A stretch of 64,000 bases of DNA from Viridibacillus sp050279675 (GCF_050279675.1 NZ_JBNNUK010000003.1:1-64000); one strand, 5' to 3'; counted from the first letter of the stretch, positions 53,516 through 64,000 are shown. A program made the numbers and translations. Notes: generated by a model from the letters alone, not told the origin.

Positions 53516-54271
53516 TTAAAATAACAAATTCATATACCATTCGAGAATTTGTTCACCATAGAAATAAGCAATAATACTTGCTATCGCAATCGATGGACCG
53601 AAGGGAATTGGCGTTTTACGCCCTTGCTTTCGGCAGATTAATAGTACAACACCTGCGACTAAACCTATAACCGACGCCAAAAATAACGCAAGTAATGTCG
53701 AAAAAATACCAAGTACTAGTCCAATGAGGAAGAATAATTTTATATCCCCGCCCCCTATACCACCTTTCGACAGAATAGCAACGAGTAATACTATTAAAAA
53801 CCCACCAAATGCTCCAACAATACTGTCCCACCATGGGTCCGACTGGATGAAAATACGTCCAACCACTAAGAGCGCCCCAAAAAACAATAAAATCTTATTA
53901 GGAATCAGCATATACGCAATATCTGAAACTGTAATAATGATTAATAGGGAAATAAATAATAGCGCAATAATTAATTCAGGTTTTAACCCCAATTCTAAAT
54001 ATGCCAATGTAAATAGAAAACCTGTCAAAAATTCCATCAATGGGTATACCCAATGAATTTTTGCATCGCAATTTCTACATTTTCCCTTCAAAAACAAAAA
54101 GGATAAAACAGGCACTAAGTCCTTAGCTGTTAACTGCCTTTGACAATTTGTACAATGTGAAGGTGGCCGAACAATAGACTCCCCCTTAGGTACTCTTAAC
54201 CCAACGACATTAAAAAATGAACCAAAAACTAGACCAAATATAAAAAAGAATAGTGCATAAACAATTATCAT
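53516..54271 (-). CDS. comC: Prepilin peptidase (ComC/PilD)
   Basis: 251 residues with about seven helices. The N-terminal methylase-type domain has two CxxC pairs (CTNC and CRNC). The two catalytic aspartates are in SDIAYMLIPN and GGGDIKLFF. It cuts class III signal peptides and methylates the new N-terminus. Last gene of the pilus operon; it may also process ComG pseudopilins for DNA uptake. Confidence 0.95.
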   Translation of the reverse strand: MIIVYALFFFIFGLVFGSFFNVVGLRVPKGESIVRPPSHCTNCQRQLTAKDLVPVLSFLFLKGKCRNCDAKIHWVYPLMEFLTGFLFTLAYLELGLKPELIIALLFISLLIIITVSDIAYMLIPNKILLFFGALLVVGRIFIQSDPWWDSIVGAFGGFLIVLLVAILSKGGIGGGDIKLFFLIGLVLGIFSTLLALFLASVIGLVAGVVLLICRKQGRKTPIPFGPSIAIASIIAYFYGEQILEWYMNLLF

Positions 54272-54292
54272 TTATATCCCTCTTATTAAAGT

Positions 54293-55003
54293 TTATTCTT
54301 CTACTGAACCCTCATAATAGAATACCGTGAGTTGTACGGTTGCTTGAAGCGCTTCTTCTACCTCTGAATTTTGTACATCAGTATTTGGTATCTCGTACTC
54401 TACAGAGTCAATACGCATAATACGAGGCAATACTTCGACTTCCTTTAAAAAAGCTCTTATTTCTTTTTTATCCTTTGCACTAATCGATAGCGTCATCGTT
54501 ATTAGTTTTAATGCTTCTGGTAGACTACTAGATGCAATCGGTGAAACAGGGGTAGTCGACGTTTCGTTCTCCTCATTACCGTTTACATTATCACTACTTA
54601 CTTGATTTTGTGGTTCCTTATTAGTTGAGGTTTCGTTCGTTTCGATTGTTTCTTTCACGACCTCATCATAATTATTAAATGTAACTTCAAGTACATTTGT
54701 TTCGCTTACTAATTCCACTTGTTCAATAGCATTAATCACATTACTTAAATCACGATCTAACGGTACTTTCGTTTTTAGTTCACTCATACTTTTCTCGTTG
54801 GCTTTTTGTTCGTCCTTTATTAACTCAAGCTGTTCATCTAGAGTGGCTGCCTCTTTCCTCATATCCGCGATTTGAAATTTCAATGTATTACTTTCCTCCA
54901 TTTTTGGATACACAGCATAATAAAAGATAGCGCATAAGATTGTGATAACAAGTATTCCGATTAGAATATATGCTGATTTCTTATTACTCCCTAAAGAATT
55001 CAT
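54293..55003 (-). CDS. pilO: PilO-like type IV pilus alignment protein
   Basis: 236 residues. One membrane helix (about 10-30), a coiled coil (about 33-75), a low-complexity Asn/Thr/Glu stretch (about 115-150) and a C-terminal ferredoxin-like fold (about 155-236) match PilO. It overlaps pilN by four bases. With PilM and PilN it forms the inner platform of the pilus machine. Confidence 0.78.
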   Translation of the reverse strand: MNSLGSNKKSAYILIGILVITILCAIFYYAVYPKMEESNTLKFQIADMRKEAATLDEQLELIKDEQKANEKSMSELKTKVPLDRDLSNVINAIEQVELVSETNVLEVTFNNYDEVVKETIETNETSTNKEPQNQVSSDNVNGNEENETSTTPVSPIASSSLPEALKLITMTLSISAKDKKEIRAFLKEVEVLPRIMRIDSVEYEIPNTDVQNSEVEEALQATVQLTVFYYEGSVEE

Positions 55004-55587
55004 GGGCGCTCTACCTCCGCAAGTAAATCTGAATTACTAATAGCCAATTTAAACTCTGCTGTATAGCGGGGGACTAAATCTGCATCTGAATCGGCATTAT
55101 TATACTCGTTTTTTTCTGGTTTAAAAGCCGTTACTTTTTCAATTTGGACATCAGTATATAAATGATCCATTAATAATTTTTGAACATATAGAGATACATC
55201 GTTAAGTGTTTCAAAATCGATTGTCACTGCAATACCTTCAGCACCGTACTTAATGTCCGTAAGCTTTTCGTACGATTCAAGATGACCTTCTAAACTATCA
55301 ATTATCGGTGTAACTGGGTATGAAATCGATTCAACAAATTGTACAGATTGAGCAAGAGTACCTTGTGAATTCTTCTGAATATCAGCGATTTGACCTTTAT
55401 AACTATTAATTTCTGTTGATAAACTTTGTTGCTCTGAGGTCAAGGATTCAATCTCACTTTTTAAAGAGAAATATTTTACCCCAATAGCAATAAGTATTAA
55501 ACAAACGACAGCTATAAATAACCATAAAAGTAGACTATTTGTCTTTTTTCTTTCTATCTTAGGTAAGAGATTAATATCTGGAATCAT
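55000..55587 (-). CDS. pilN: PilN-like type IV pilus assembly protein
   Basis: 195 residues. The N-terminus MIPDINLLPKIERKK is the conserved PilN INLLP motif that binds PilM. One helix (about 19-40), a coiled coil (about 40-70) and an extracytoplasmic fold follow. It lies three bases after pilM. Confidence 0.87.
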   Translation of the reverse strand: MIPDINLLPKIERKKTNSLLLWLFIAVVCLILIAIGVKYFSLKSEIESLTSEQQSLSTEINSYKGQIADIQKNSQGTLAQSVQFVESISYPVTPIIDSLEGHLESYEKLTDIKYGAEGIAVTIDFETLNDVSLYVQKLLMDHLYTDVQIEKVTAFKPEKNEYNNADSDADLVPRYTAEFKLAISNSDLLAEVERP

Positions 55588-55590
55588 AAC

Positions 55591-56565
55591 CTACTCTACC
55601 TCCTTTAAGGCTAGTCCAATTAAACTTGATTGAGATGCCTTAAAGTTAGGGAACTTACTAGTAATCACCGAATCTTTTAAAGTATGTATAGGCAAATTTA
55701 ATTGACTTTCTAACATCTCAATTATATAAGGCAACTCTGGAGAATCTCCTATAACAACAATATTCCCTACGCTTTTCTCGCCTTTATTTAAAGAGTAGTG
55801 ATAAAAGTTTAAAATACGATCAATTTCAGATAACGGCTCCATTAATGCTGTTTTATAGTTCATCACATCATCACTGTAAGCATAATCAAAGGTATCCTCC
55901 GTGTGTTTCGGGTACCATTTACTACGCTCTGTATTAATCGTTTGATAACGTAAAAATTCGACTTCCCCCTGCGAATAAATTGTTAATGAGAGTTCATTAA
56001 TAGACCAATCCGTTATTAGCGTTACGCTATTATGTATATTCGGCATAACCATTTCAAGCAAACGTAAATTAGAGATAGATTTAATATCGGCCACAACAGG
56101 CGTTAAACCGGCATCAGCTAATAGCCCCGTCAACTTCTGAATCTCATCTGCACTCGTAGCAAATAAAGTCGCCTTGCCATCCCCAGGCTGTACATCATAA
56201 ATATCAATAAGCGCATCTTCAAATGGTAGGTGAATTGAACGTCCTAGCTCCATCTCTACATACTCTTTAATCACTTCTACTTCCTTTAATTCCTGTGGAT
56301 GATCAATTACCTTCATCATAACTGTACTATCTGGCACAAAAAAGCGTACATTTTGGCCTTTAAGACCATATTTTTTTACTTGCTCCTTTAGAATCTCAAA
56401 AAAAGAAAGCTCATCCTCAATGACACCATCCACCACAATACCTTCATCTAAAGGAATTCCTTCTATTGTAGACTGCGCTAAATCATTTGAACTAACTGTT
56501 AACATATGCATTGCATAATCATTATATATAAGTGACAGCTGTCGCTTTTTCTTCTTAAATATCAT
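55591..56565 (-). CDS. pilM: PilM-like actin-fold pilus assembly protein
   Basis: 324 residues from ATG 56565, which follows GGGAGGT; a longer upstream reading contains no ribosome site and covers the hairpins before the gene. Actin-like features VTLITDWSINELSLTIY and NIVVIGDSPELPYII are seen. The LVFADGV-type N-lobe is diverged. It is the cytoplasmic ring component that binds the PilN INLLP tail. Confidence 0.83.
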   Translation of the reverse strand: MIFKKKKRQLSLIYNDYAMHMLTVSSNDLAQSTIEGIPLDEGIVVDGVIEDELSFFEILKEQVKKYGLKGQNVRFFVPDSTVMMKVIDHPQELKEVEVIKEYVEMELGRSIHLPFEDALIDIYDVQPGDGKATLFATSADEIQKLTGLLADAGLTPVVADIKSISNLRLLEMVMPNIHNSVTLITDWSINELSLTIYSQGEVEFLRYQTINTERSKWYPKHTEDTFDYAYSDDVMNYKTALMEPLSEIDRILNFYHYSLNKGEKSVGNIVVIGDSPELPYIIEMLESQLNLPIHTLKDSVITSKFPNFKASQSSLIGLALKEVE

Positions 56566-56606
56566 CAGAGTACCTCCCACATCAAAAAGCTTTAATACTT
56601 CGGTGG

Positions 56607-56684
56607 AGAAAGCCGAGATTTGAGGTGTTATGGCTTTCTTCAACGAAAGATTAAAGGGAATACAGCAGCGGAGGCTGCTGTATT
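56607..56684 (-). promoter_or_regulatory. Two hairpins between the pilin gene and pilM
   Basis: ATACAGCAGC (56660-56669) pairs with GCTGCTGTAT (56674-56683) around GGAG. AGAAAGCC (56607-56614) pairs with GGCTTTCT (56632-56639). Neither is followed by a good T run on the minus strand. They could stabilise the pilin mRNA or attenuate readthrough into pilM, giving more pilin than assembly protein. Confidence 0.5.
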
Positions 56685-56728
56685 TTTCACTATTGTTTAC
56701 TACCAACATTTTATAGGGTGTCTTCAAC

Positions 56729-57157
56729 TTACTTATTGCCCATTAATTTCGCAAGTTCTGTACTTGATATTGTATTATTTTTAATCTCTTTATTGAATTT
56801 GCCGTCTTTACTTAGATCGCCAAAACCAGCATATACGATAGTGTAAACTTCACCAGCTTTAGTTACCGTTGTTGTTTTTTCTTCTAATTTAATAGCTTCA
56901 CCTTCAACATAACCTTTAAGTTCTGCACCATTACACACTGTTGTTGAAGCACATCCACCATCTGCAAATGCAATTTTTGCACCTGAAATTATTTGAGATG
57001 CATCAGATAAAATAGCTTTATCTTTAGAGTTTGCAATAATATTCCCAATCGCAGGAATAGCAATTAATGCGATAATCGCGATAATAACAATTACAGCTAA
57101 TAGCTCTATTAAAGTCATACCTCTTTCATTTTTCATCATTGTTTTGATCTTATTCAT
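56729..57157 (-). CDS. pilA: Major type IV pilin-like protein
   Basis: 142 residues from ATG 57157, seven bases after AGGAGG. A 13-residue class III leader ends in ERG, followed by MTLIELLAVIVIIAIIALIAIP, with Glu at +5. The globular part has a CASTTVC pair that may form a disulfide. ComC should cut after Gly13. Being the first pilin after the strong ribosome site, and followed by hairpins, it is the likely major subunit. Confidence 0.87.
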   Translation of the reverse strand: MNKIKTMMKNERGMTLIELLAVIVIIAIIALIAIPAIGNIIANSKDKAILSDASQIISGAKIAFADGGCASTTVCNGAELKGYVEGEAIKLEEKTTTVTKAGEVYTIVYAGFGDLSKDGKFNKEIKNNTISSTELAKLMGNK

Positions 57158-57260
57158 GATAAAACCTCCTTTTTTTGTATATGTAAGTTGATCCTTAGTT
57201 GTTAGTTGTGCTTGCTCGGTTGACATTTCTCCTTTTCACCTCCTTTCAATTAAAAGTCCA

Positions 57261-58466
57261 CTAGATTTGTTCATATAAACTAAACATCGGTAGCATAATG
57301 GCTGCTACGATAAATCCAACAATAGCCGCTAACAGTAAAATCATTAATGGCTCTATTAAAGATTTCAACGAATCGACTGTACGATCCACGTCATCCTCGT
57401 AAAACTCCGCAATTTTTTCTAGCATATAATCTAGAGAACCCGTTTGCTCTCCGATAGCAACCATTTGCGTTACGAGTGGTGGGAATACCCAGCTTTTCTC
57501 TAACGGCTGCGCTAGTGGACTCCCCTTTTCCAATGAACTTTTAGATTCACTAATCACTTCTTCTATAACAGGATTACCAATAATTTTCTCTACAATGGCT
57601 AAAGCACTTAATATAGGTACAGAGCTGCTAAACAAGGTTGATAACGTTCTAGTCATACGAGCAATCGCCGATTTTTGCAGTACTTTTCCGAAAATCGGCA
57701 TTTTCAATAGGACATAATGAGTCATAAAATTAAACTTTTCATTATTCTTAAATAGAAAAGCAAATCCTCCAATTGCAACTATAGCGACGACTAAAAATAG
57801 CCACCAAAATTTTTTTAAAGCATCGCTAAATGCCAGGACAATCAATGTAATGGCTGGTAGTTCTGCGCCAAAGCTAGCAAAAGATGCTGTAAATCTCGGG
57901 ACAAGCCATAGCAACATAAAAACGGCCACAAAAATGATTAAGACGACTAACACAACTGGATAAGTCATAGCCGATTGAATCTTCTTCTGTAATTTAAAAG
58001 ATTTCTCATAGGTAAAAGCCATTCGTTCTAATGTGTCATCTAAATTGCCTGTCGCTTCTCCAGCCTTCATCATATTGATAAAGAGCGTCGGGAAAACCTT
58101 TGAATATTTCGCTGCTGAAGCAGAAAAAGCAATACCGGAGCGAATATCCTCCTCCACACCATTCAAAGCTTTTTTAAGCGTCTTACTAGAAGTTTGCGCA
58201 CTTAATATCCGTGTTGCTTCTACGATCGATATACCTGCACGAATTAGCGTCGCAAATTGACGACAATAAATAACAAAGTCCTCATTTTTCACTCCATTAC
58301 CTACCGATAAATCCTTGTGCAAAATACTTTTGGACTCTTCAATTTGTCGAGGGTTAATGCCTTGATCTCGCAATTTTTTAACGGCTAATTGCTTGGAGCC
58401 AGCTTCAACAATTCCCTTCTCCGCAGTTCCCTTTGAAGACCGACCACTGTAACGAAATACTGTCAT
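57261..58466 (-). CDS. pilC: PilC/GspF-type pilus platform membrane protein
   Basis: 401 residues with duplicated T2SSF domains (about 65-190 and 268-390) and three membrane helices (about 170-190, 220-240, 375-395). The motifs FCRQFATLIRAGISIVEA and VGEQTGSLDYML are typical. It binds the PilB and PilT motors. The start overlaps the pilT stop by four bases. Confidence 0.94.
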   Translation of the reverse strand: MTVFRYSGRSSKGTAEKGIVEAGSKQLAVKKLRDQGINPRQIEESKSILHKDLSVGNGVKNEDFVIYCRQFATLIRAGISIVEATRILSAQTSSKTLKKALNGVEEDIRSGIAFSASAAKYSKVFPTLFINMMKAGEATGNLDDTLERMAFTYEKSFKLQKKIQSAMTYPVVLVVLIIFVAVFMLLWLVPRFTASFASFGAELPAITLIVLAFSDALKKFWWLFLVVAIVAIGGFAFLFKNNEKFNFMTHYVLLKMPIFGKVLQKSAIARMTRTLSTLFSSSVPILSALAIVEKIIGNPVIEEVISESKSSLEKGSPLAQPLEKSWVFPPLVTQMVAIGEQTGSLDYMLEKIAEFYEDDVDRTVDSLKSLIEPLMILLLAAIVGFIVAAIMLPMFSLYEQI

Positions 58467-59506
58467 CCAAATTCACCTGCATTCAAATACGTTTTGGCGA
58501 TTTCAAAATCTATTATTTTCTTCGTTAAAAGCTGTTGAATAGAACTATCAATCGTATGCATGCCAAGAGCTCGATTTGTTTGCAAAATATTCGGGATTTG
58601 ATGCACCTTATCGTTTCGTATTAAATTAGAAACAGATGGAGTATGTACTAAAATTTCTGTTGCTGCTACTCTACCTGGCTTGTCTATTCGTTTAAATAGA
58701 CGCTGTGAAATAATACCTTGTAAGACATTCGCTAGCTGAATACGAATTTGACTTTGCTGATGCGGTGGAAAGACGTCGATAATACGGTCAATTGTCGTAG
58801 GTGCACTACTTGTATGCAATGTCGCCATAACTAAATGACCTGTCTCAGCAGCTGTAATTGCTGTTGAAATCGTTTCATGATCACGCATTTCTCCTACTAG
58901 AATAATGTCTGGATCTTGACGAAGAGCTGCTCGCAAACCGTTGGCAAAGCTATTCGTATCTGTTCCCACTTCTCGTTGGTTTACTATCGACATTTTATGT
59001 TTATGCAAATACTCAATCGGATCTTCTAGCGTAATAATATGTTTCGCATTATTCGTGTTAATATAGTCAATCATTGCAGCTAGAGTTGTAGATTTACCTG
59101 AGCCTGTTGGTCCTGTTACAAGTATGAGCCCCTGGGGTTTACAACATAATTTTTTCAATACTTCCGGCATACCTAATTGTTCAATTGTTGGAATTTCAGA
59201 TGTAATTTTACGTGCTGCTAATGTGCAGCTATTACGCTGATGATAGGCGTTCATCCGGAATCGACATCTTCCTGGGAGTGAGTAGTTGAAATCAACTTCA
59301 CCTTTTATTTCATACTCCTCATGACGATGCGGTGGTAGAATTTCTTTAATCATCAACTCTAAATCATCAGGTGTCAGATTCTCTTCTCCATACGGTTGCA
59401 ATTGTCCGTTAACCCGATAATGCGGAGGTACACCTACAGTTACATGTAAATCCGAAGCGTCATTGTCATCCGCATAAGTTAGTAATTCTATAATAGATTT
59501 TGCCAT
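58463..59506 (-). CDS. pilT: Pilus retraction ATPase PilT
   Basis: 347 residues. Walker A GPTGSGKST (132-140), the Asp box DPIEYLHKHKMSIVNQREVG, Walker B DIILVGEMRDHETI, the His box TGHLVMATLHTSSA and the PilT-specific AIRNLIRE-like C-terminal motif region (SNLIRNDK). Its presence means the pili can retract, so twitching motility or DNA uptake is possible. In contrast, the B. subtilis com system has no PilT. Confidence 0.95.
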   Translation of the reverse strand: MAKSIIELLTYADDNDASDLHVTVGVPPHYRVNGQLQPYGEENLTPDDLELMIKEILPPHRHEEYEIKGEVDFNYSLPGRCRFRMNAYHQRNSCTLAARKITSEIPTIEQLGMPEVLKKLCCKPQGLILVTGPTGSGKSTTLAAMIDYINTNNAKHIITLEDPIEYLHKHKMSIVNQREVGTDTNSFANGLRAALRQDPDIILVGEMRDHETISTAITAAETGHLVMATLHTSSAPTTIDRIIDVFPPHQQSQIRIQLANVLQGIISQRLFKRIDKPGRVAATEILVHTPSVSNLIRNDKVHQIPNILQTNRALGMHTIDSSIQQLLTKKIIDFEIAKTYLNAGEFG

Positions 59507-59517
59507 TTCCTCACATC

Positions 59518-61182
<1,665 letters not shown>

Positions 61183-61204
61183 TTTCCCTCACCTCTTCGC
61201 CACC

Positions 61205-62518
61205 TTATTTAGTACTAGGTGTAACAATATCTCCTGTTTCCGTATAGTAGCTTCCTTCAGGAACAGGACTACCATTTTTACTTTTAGTTGCTTTTTTTCG
61301 TTCAGTAGTTGAAGGTTTACAGAAATCTGATGTATCATCCACATTACATTCTTCTGAAACTTCTTCTTCGCTTGTAGAATTCAAATCAACCAGTGTTTGT
61401 TTTGATGACAGCTCAATGATTTCATTTTGTGGAGCATAGTAATTTTGACTGATTAATTCTGTCTTTTCATTTCCATCATTAATAGTGACAGTTCGATAAA
61501 TTAATAGTTGTAGACCTTCCTCTGATTGTTGAGCTATCTCTCTTTCTCCTTCTTCTAAATAAGAAGAATATCGATAAATAGTACGGGGTTTAACAATCTT
61601 TTTATCCTCTTCAAAGACGGACACTTTTGGATTGCCGCTTAGTGAATATAGTTCAATTTTTAATTCACCAGGTTTTACTGTAGCAACAATTTTCGCCGGT
61701 ACTTTACTATGGGATATAAATCGAAAATCTCTTTTAAATATTGGATTAACAACAGCTTCATACCCAGGATACACATAACTTGGAACTTCGTTAGCTTGGT
61801 GCCTTTCCAATATTTCGAAGCTAGTTTGTACTACTGCACTATGCAAAGCTGATGCTACAATCGTCATTGCACTTTCATTGTTAGAGGCATTGGCTATTAG
61901 TTCATTAAATGAGACCTCATTTTCTGGCTCAATTATTAAACCATTTAATCGAGCAACAATTTTCGAAATTTCTGCGGTTTGGCTTTCACTCAAAGCTATC
62001 GTTTCAAATGAAATTCGTTCAGCTTGATCGATTGATATATCTTTAACTGCAACCTTAATTGGAGAACTCTTCAGAAAAGACGCCGCTTCAAGAATTTGAG
62101 TAATTAAATTTTCATCTTTTAAATTTGTTTGATTTTCAATTTTCTCTTTTAAAGTAGGATTCGATTCAACAATCAAAGACTCATGTACAATACGTTTCTT
62201 TTCCCAAAATACATACCACGGTTTCTCTATACTAAGTTCATATTGTCTAATAGAGGCATTTATATCGAATTTGAAATCTTCCCCGGTCAATAAAATCTCT
62301 TTTTCTCCAACCGTTATCAATATTTCGCTACTTTGCCATGTATCAATGGCTACATTTAACTGTTTTTTCATCTCTTCCTTAGACAAATTCTCTATAGATA
62401 CATTACCTATAGTAGAACCTTTTGGAGCAGCTAATGCTTTATCCCCGTTATATTCAAATGAAACAAGAAAACCGAATACTAGCAGTGTAATTATTGTGAA
62501 TTTCGTAAATAACCTCAT
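61205..62518 (-). CDS. Secreted VanW-like/G5-domain protein of the pilus operon
   Basis: 437 residues. A signal peptide (about 1-31) is followed by a YerB/YoaR-type putative peptidoglycan-binding domain (about 32-185), a shortened VanW-like domain (about 190-290: VSFNELI then ILERHQANEVPSYVYPGYEA), and a G5-like domain (about 300-375). The C-terminus is acidic then basic and disordered. The GGGVCQ core of VanW is missing. First gene of the pilus operon; a role in anchoring or passing pili through the wall is inferred. Confidence 0.72.
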   Translation of the reverse strand: MRLFTKFTIITLLVFGFLVSFEYNGDKALAAPKGSTIGNVSIENLSKEEMKKQLNVAIDTWQSSEILITVGEKEILLTGEDFKFDINASIRQYELSIEKPWYVFWEKKRIVHESLIVESNPTLKEKIENQTNLKDENLITQILEAASFLKSSPIKVAVKDISIDQAERISFETIALSESQTAEISKIVARLNGLIIEPENEVSFNELIANASNNESAMTIVASALHSAVVQTSFEILERHQANEVPSYVYPGYEAVVNPIFKRDFRFISHSKVPAKIVATVKPGELKIELYSLSGNPKVSVFEEDKKIVKPRTIYRYSSYLEEGEREIAQQSEEGLQLLIYRTVTINDGNEKTELISQNYYAPQNEIIELSSKQTLVDLNSTSEEEVSEECNVDDTSDFCKPSTTERKKATKSKNGSPVPEGSYYTETGDIVTPSTK

Positions 62519-62818
62519 ATTCTAATTCTCCAATTATTTTTTTTGTATATTCTCCTCTATAAACTAGATTATAAATAAAAATTATCCTAAAAGATACGAC
62601 TTTTATCACAATATAAAAATTTTTTTGTGAATTTTTAACTAAAACATATGCTATATATCACAGAAGAAGGTATGATATAAGTGTATAGTTTAATATATAA
62701 ACAGGTTATTTGAACCACTTGCATTTTCATATAATTTCTCTTTTAATATTTTATTTTATCTATCACCTCATATTGTTGAAAAATATATTCTATCAATCTT
62801 ACGAAAGAGGTTTTAAAA
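62519..62818. promoter_or_regulatory. Divergent control region between the two pilus operons
   Basis: 300 AT-rich bases with no gene. Both pilus transcripts must start here. Candidate -10 elements are TATGAT near 62671 on the plus strand and several AT-rich hexamers on the minus strand. None has a convincing -35 partner, so an alternative sigma factor or activator is possible. Confidence 0.35.
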
Positions 62819-63244
62819 ATGATGAAATTCTATAAGACGTTTCATTCAAATGAAAAAGGATTCACACTTATTGAAGTCTTGGCATCTTTCGTTATATTAG
62901 CAATTCTACTAACAGCCTTTTTTACCTTATTTATCCAAACGGCAAAAACAGGAAAATACTCAGAAAACATTGTAGATGCGACATATATCGCACAATCAGA
63001 AATGGAAAAAGCCTATGCAGTGAGTAAAAAGGATAGCAATCGGGAAGAAGCCATTAAAAGTTTAGGCTATACGCTTGAAGCTAATGGGGTTGAATTCATT
63101 AAAACAGAAGCTAAAAATACTATTAAATTAAAGCTTAAAAAAAACACAAATGCACCTAATTTAACGAACATAGTTATTACTGTCTATGAGAACAAAGAGG
63201 TTACTCCGAAAGCACAAATGGAAAATGTATTCGTATGGAAGTGA
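62819..63244 (+). CDS. Minor prepilin, PilV-like
   Basis: 141 residues. The class III signal is NEKGFTLIEVLASFVILAILL, with cleavage after Gly14 and Glu at +5 of the mature protein. The rest is a small pseudopilin-like domain. AAAGAGG precedes the first of two ATGs. First of three linked minor pilin genes, whose products probably form the initiating tip complex. Confidence 0.87.
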   Translation: MMKFYKTFHSNEKGFTLIEVLASFVILAILLTAFFTLFIQTAKTGKYSENIVDATYIAQSEMEKAYAVSKKDSNREEAIKSLGYTLEANGVEFIKTEAKNTIKLKLKKNTNAPNLTNIVITVYENKEVTPKAQMENVFVWK

Positions 63245-63252
63245 GGCAAACA

Positions 63253-63672
63253 ATGAAGAATATTGCAAACAACGAAAAAGGAATTACATTAGTAGAGACA
63301 CTCGCAGTTATCGTCATATCCGCTTTAGTTGCTACTTTAATATTCAACGTTCAATTGTCTAGTTCTAAACAATACGACAAACAATTAAATAAAAATCAGC
63401 AGCTTAATGAGGTTTCATATGTCTTAAAAGTCCTTACAAAAGAAATGAGAAAAACAACTGATATTAGCTCTATTAATGATGGAATCAAAATAAAAAACGA
63501 TGAATATAAATTCGAGGTAAATACAAATAGCATCATCAAAAACCAAGAGCCCTTCGCCACTAATATTGGCGAATTTATGGTTGAATACAAAGATAATTCT
63601 TGGAATATCAAAATAAAAAATCTTGATGGAAAAACTGTTGAAACAAAAATAGTCGTTAGGAGTGGAAACTAA
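63253..63672 (+). CDS. Minor prepilin, PilW/ComGF-like
   Basis: About 139 residues from ATG 63253. Signal NEKGITLVETLAVIVISALVATLIF, cleavage after Gly10, Glu at +5. The gene overlaps the end of the first minor pilin gene if an upstream start is used; GAGG seven bases before the ATG supports this start. Confidence 0.83.
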   Translation: MKNIANNEKGITLVETLAVIVISALVATLIFNVQLSSSKQYDKQLNKNQQLNEVSYVLKVLTKEMRKTTDISSINDGIKIKNDEYKFEVNTNSIIKNQEPFATNIGEFMVEYKDNSWNIKIKNLDGKTVETKIVVRSGN

Positions 63673-64000
63673 TGAGAAAATTATATAAACATAACCACAC
63701 TTTAAAAAATGAAAATGGCTATACACTAATTATCGTCCTTATGGTACTGGTTGTTATGTCGATACTTGGTGTTTCATTGATGAGCGTTACTGCAACAACA
63801 ATGAAGCAATCTTCAGGTGAACGTACAGATCAATCAGTCTACTATATTGCAGAAGCAGGTATTGTACAAAAAAGAGAAGAACTTAATAACAAGGTGAACG
63901 ATGCTTTCATTTCTACTAAAAATCACTATGAAACTTTAACTACTAAAGAAAAATTAAAGTTTAATTTCAAAGAGTATTTTTACACTCAAGCTGAACAAAA
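63672..64000 (+). CDS. PilX-like minor prepilin, cut by the window edge
   Basis: 109 codons from ATG 63672 (overlapping the previous stop, TAATG) run open to the window end. The signal NENGYTLIIVLMVLVVMSILGVSL has Gly16 before the cleavage site and Ile, not Glu, at +5, which is typical of PilX/GspK-type subunits at the filament tip. The motif SVYYIAEAGIVQ resembles the PilX AEAG segment. C-terminus not seen. Confidence 0.8.
   Translation, partial: MRKLYKHNHTLKNENGYTLIIVLMVLVVMSILGVSLMSVTATTMKQSSGERTDQSVYYIAEAGIVQKREELNNKVNDAFISTKNHYETLTTKEKLKFNFKEYFYTQAEQ

Noticed and set aside
55591..56727. Longer N-terminus for PilM
   Set aside because: The extra 54 codons cover two hairpins and lack a ribosome site, whereas ATG 56565 has GGGAGGT.

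Overview
The window is chromosomal DNA from a low-GC, endospore-forming member of the Bacillales. Gene content and order (hisS-aspS-6S RNA, relA-apt-recJ, secDF-comN-spoVB, tgt-queA-ruvBA, safA, obg-spo0B-rpmA-prp-rplU, spoIVFAB, minCD-mreBCD-radC-maf-spoIIB-comC) match the Bacillus core. A GlcNAc operon that carries ptsH-ptsI, together with a complete type IV pilus locus, points to the Lysinibacillus/Solibacillus group; the genus is an inference. Almost every gene reads on the minus strand.

Layout. 1-183: left end of an IS3-type element. 0.3-3.4 kb: YhaP/YhaQ-type ABC exporter and a PadR-DUF2812 pair with a self-overlapping operator. 3.6-4.4 kb: tcdA. 4.6-16.5 kb: an amino-sugar island, with nagB alone, nagA-nagR-SIS protein-ptsH-ptsI, an Eis-like acetyltransferase, and a lactose/cellobiose-type PTS (IIB-IIA-IIC) followed by a MupG-like phosphoglycosidase and a BadF-type sugar kinase. 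NagR-type operators lie at both operon promoters. 16.8-17.0 kb: 6S RNA. 17.0-20.5 kb: aspS and hisS behind a His T-box. 20.6-22.3 kb: a secreted cell-wall amidase. 22.5-28.2 kb: dtd, relA, apt, recJ. 28.4-38.0 kb: secDF, comN, spoVB, yrbG, yajC, tgt, queA, ruvB, ruvA. 38.1-40.5 kb: a repeat-rich SafA-like spore coat protein and an APH-like kinase. 40.7-44.5 kb: niaR, pheA, pheB, obg, spo0B. 44.6-47.1 kb: a structured intergenic region, L27-Prp-L21 with an L21 leader, and spoIVFB/spoIVFA. 47.4-53.4 kb: minD, minC, mreD, mreC, mreB, radC, a Maf-like protein, spoIIB. 53.5-64 kb: type IV pilus genes pilD(comC)-O-N-M-pilin-C-T-B plus a VanW/G5 protein on the minus strand, and divergent minor prepilins on the plus strand running off the window.

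How they work together. The nag island can import, split, phosphorylate and deacetylate a GlcNAc-containing sugar, probably a disaccharide from chitin or peptidoglycan, and supplies its own general PTS proteins. It separates 6S RNA from tcdA, which I recall as neighbours in B. subtilis. The pilus locus occupies the site where B. subtilis has only comC. The most interesting points are the NagR-controlled disaccharide pathway with an unassigned SIS protein, the Maf-like protein without catalytic motifs, the VanW-like pilus protein without the VanW core, a candidate structured RNA between spo0B and rpmA, and a terminator embedded in the overlapping 3' ends of spoVB and yrbG.
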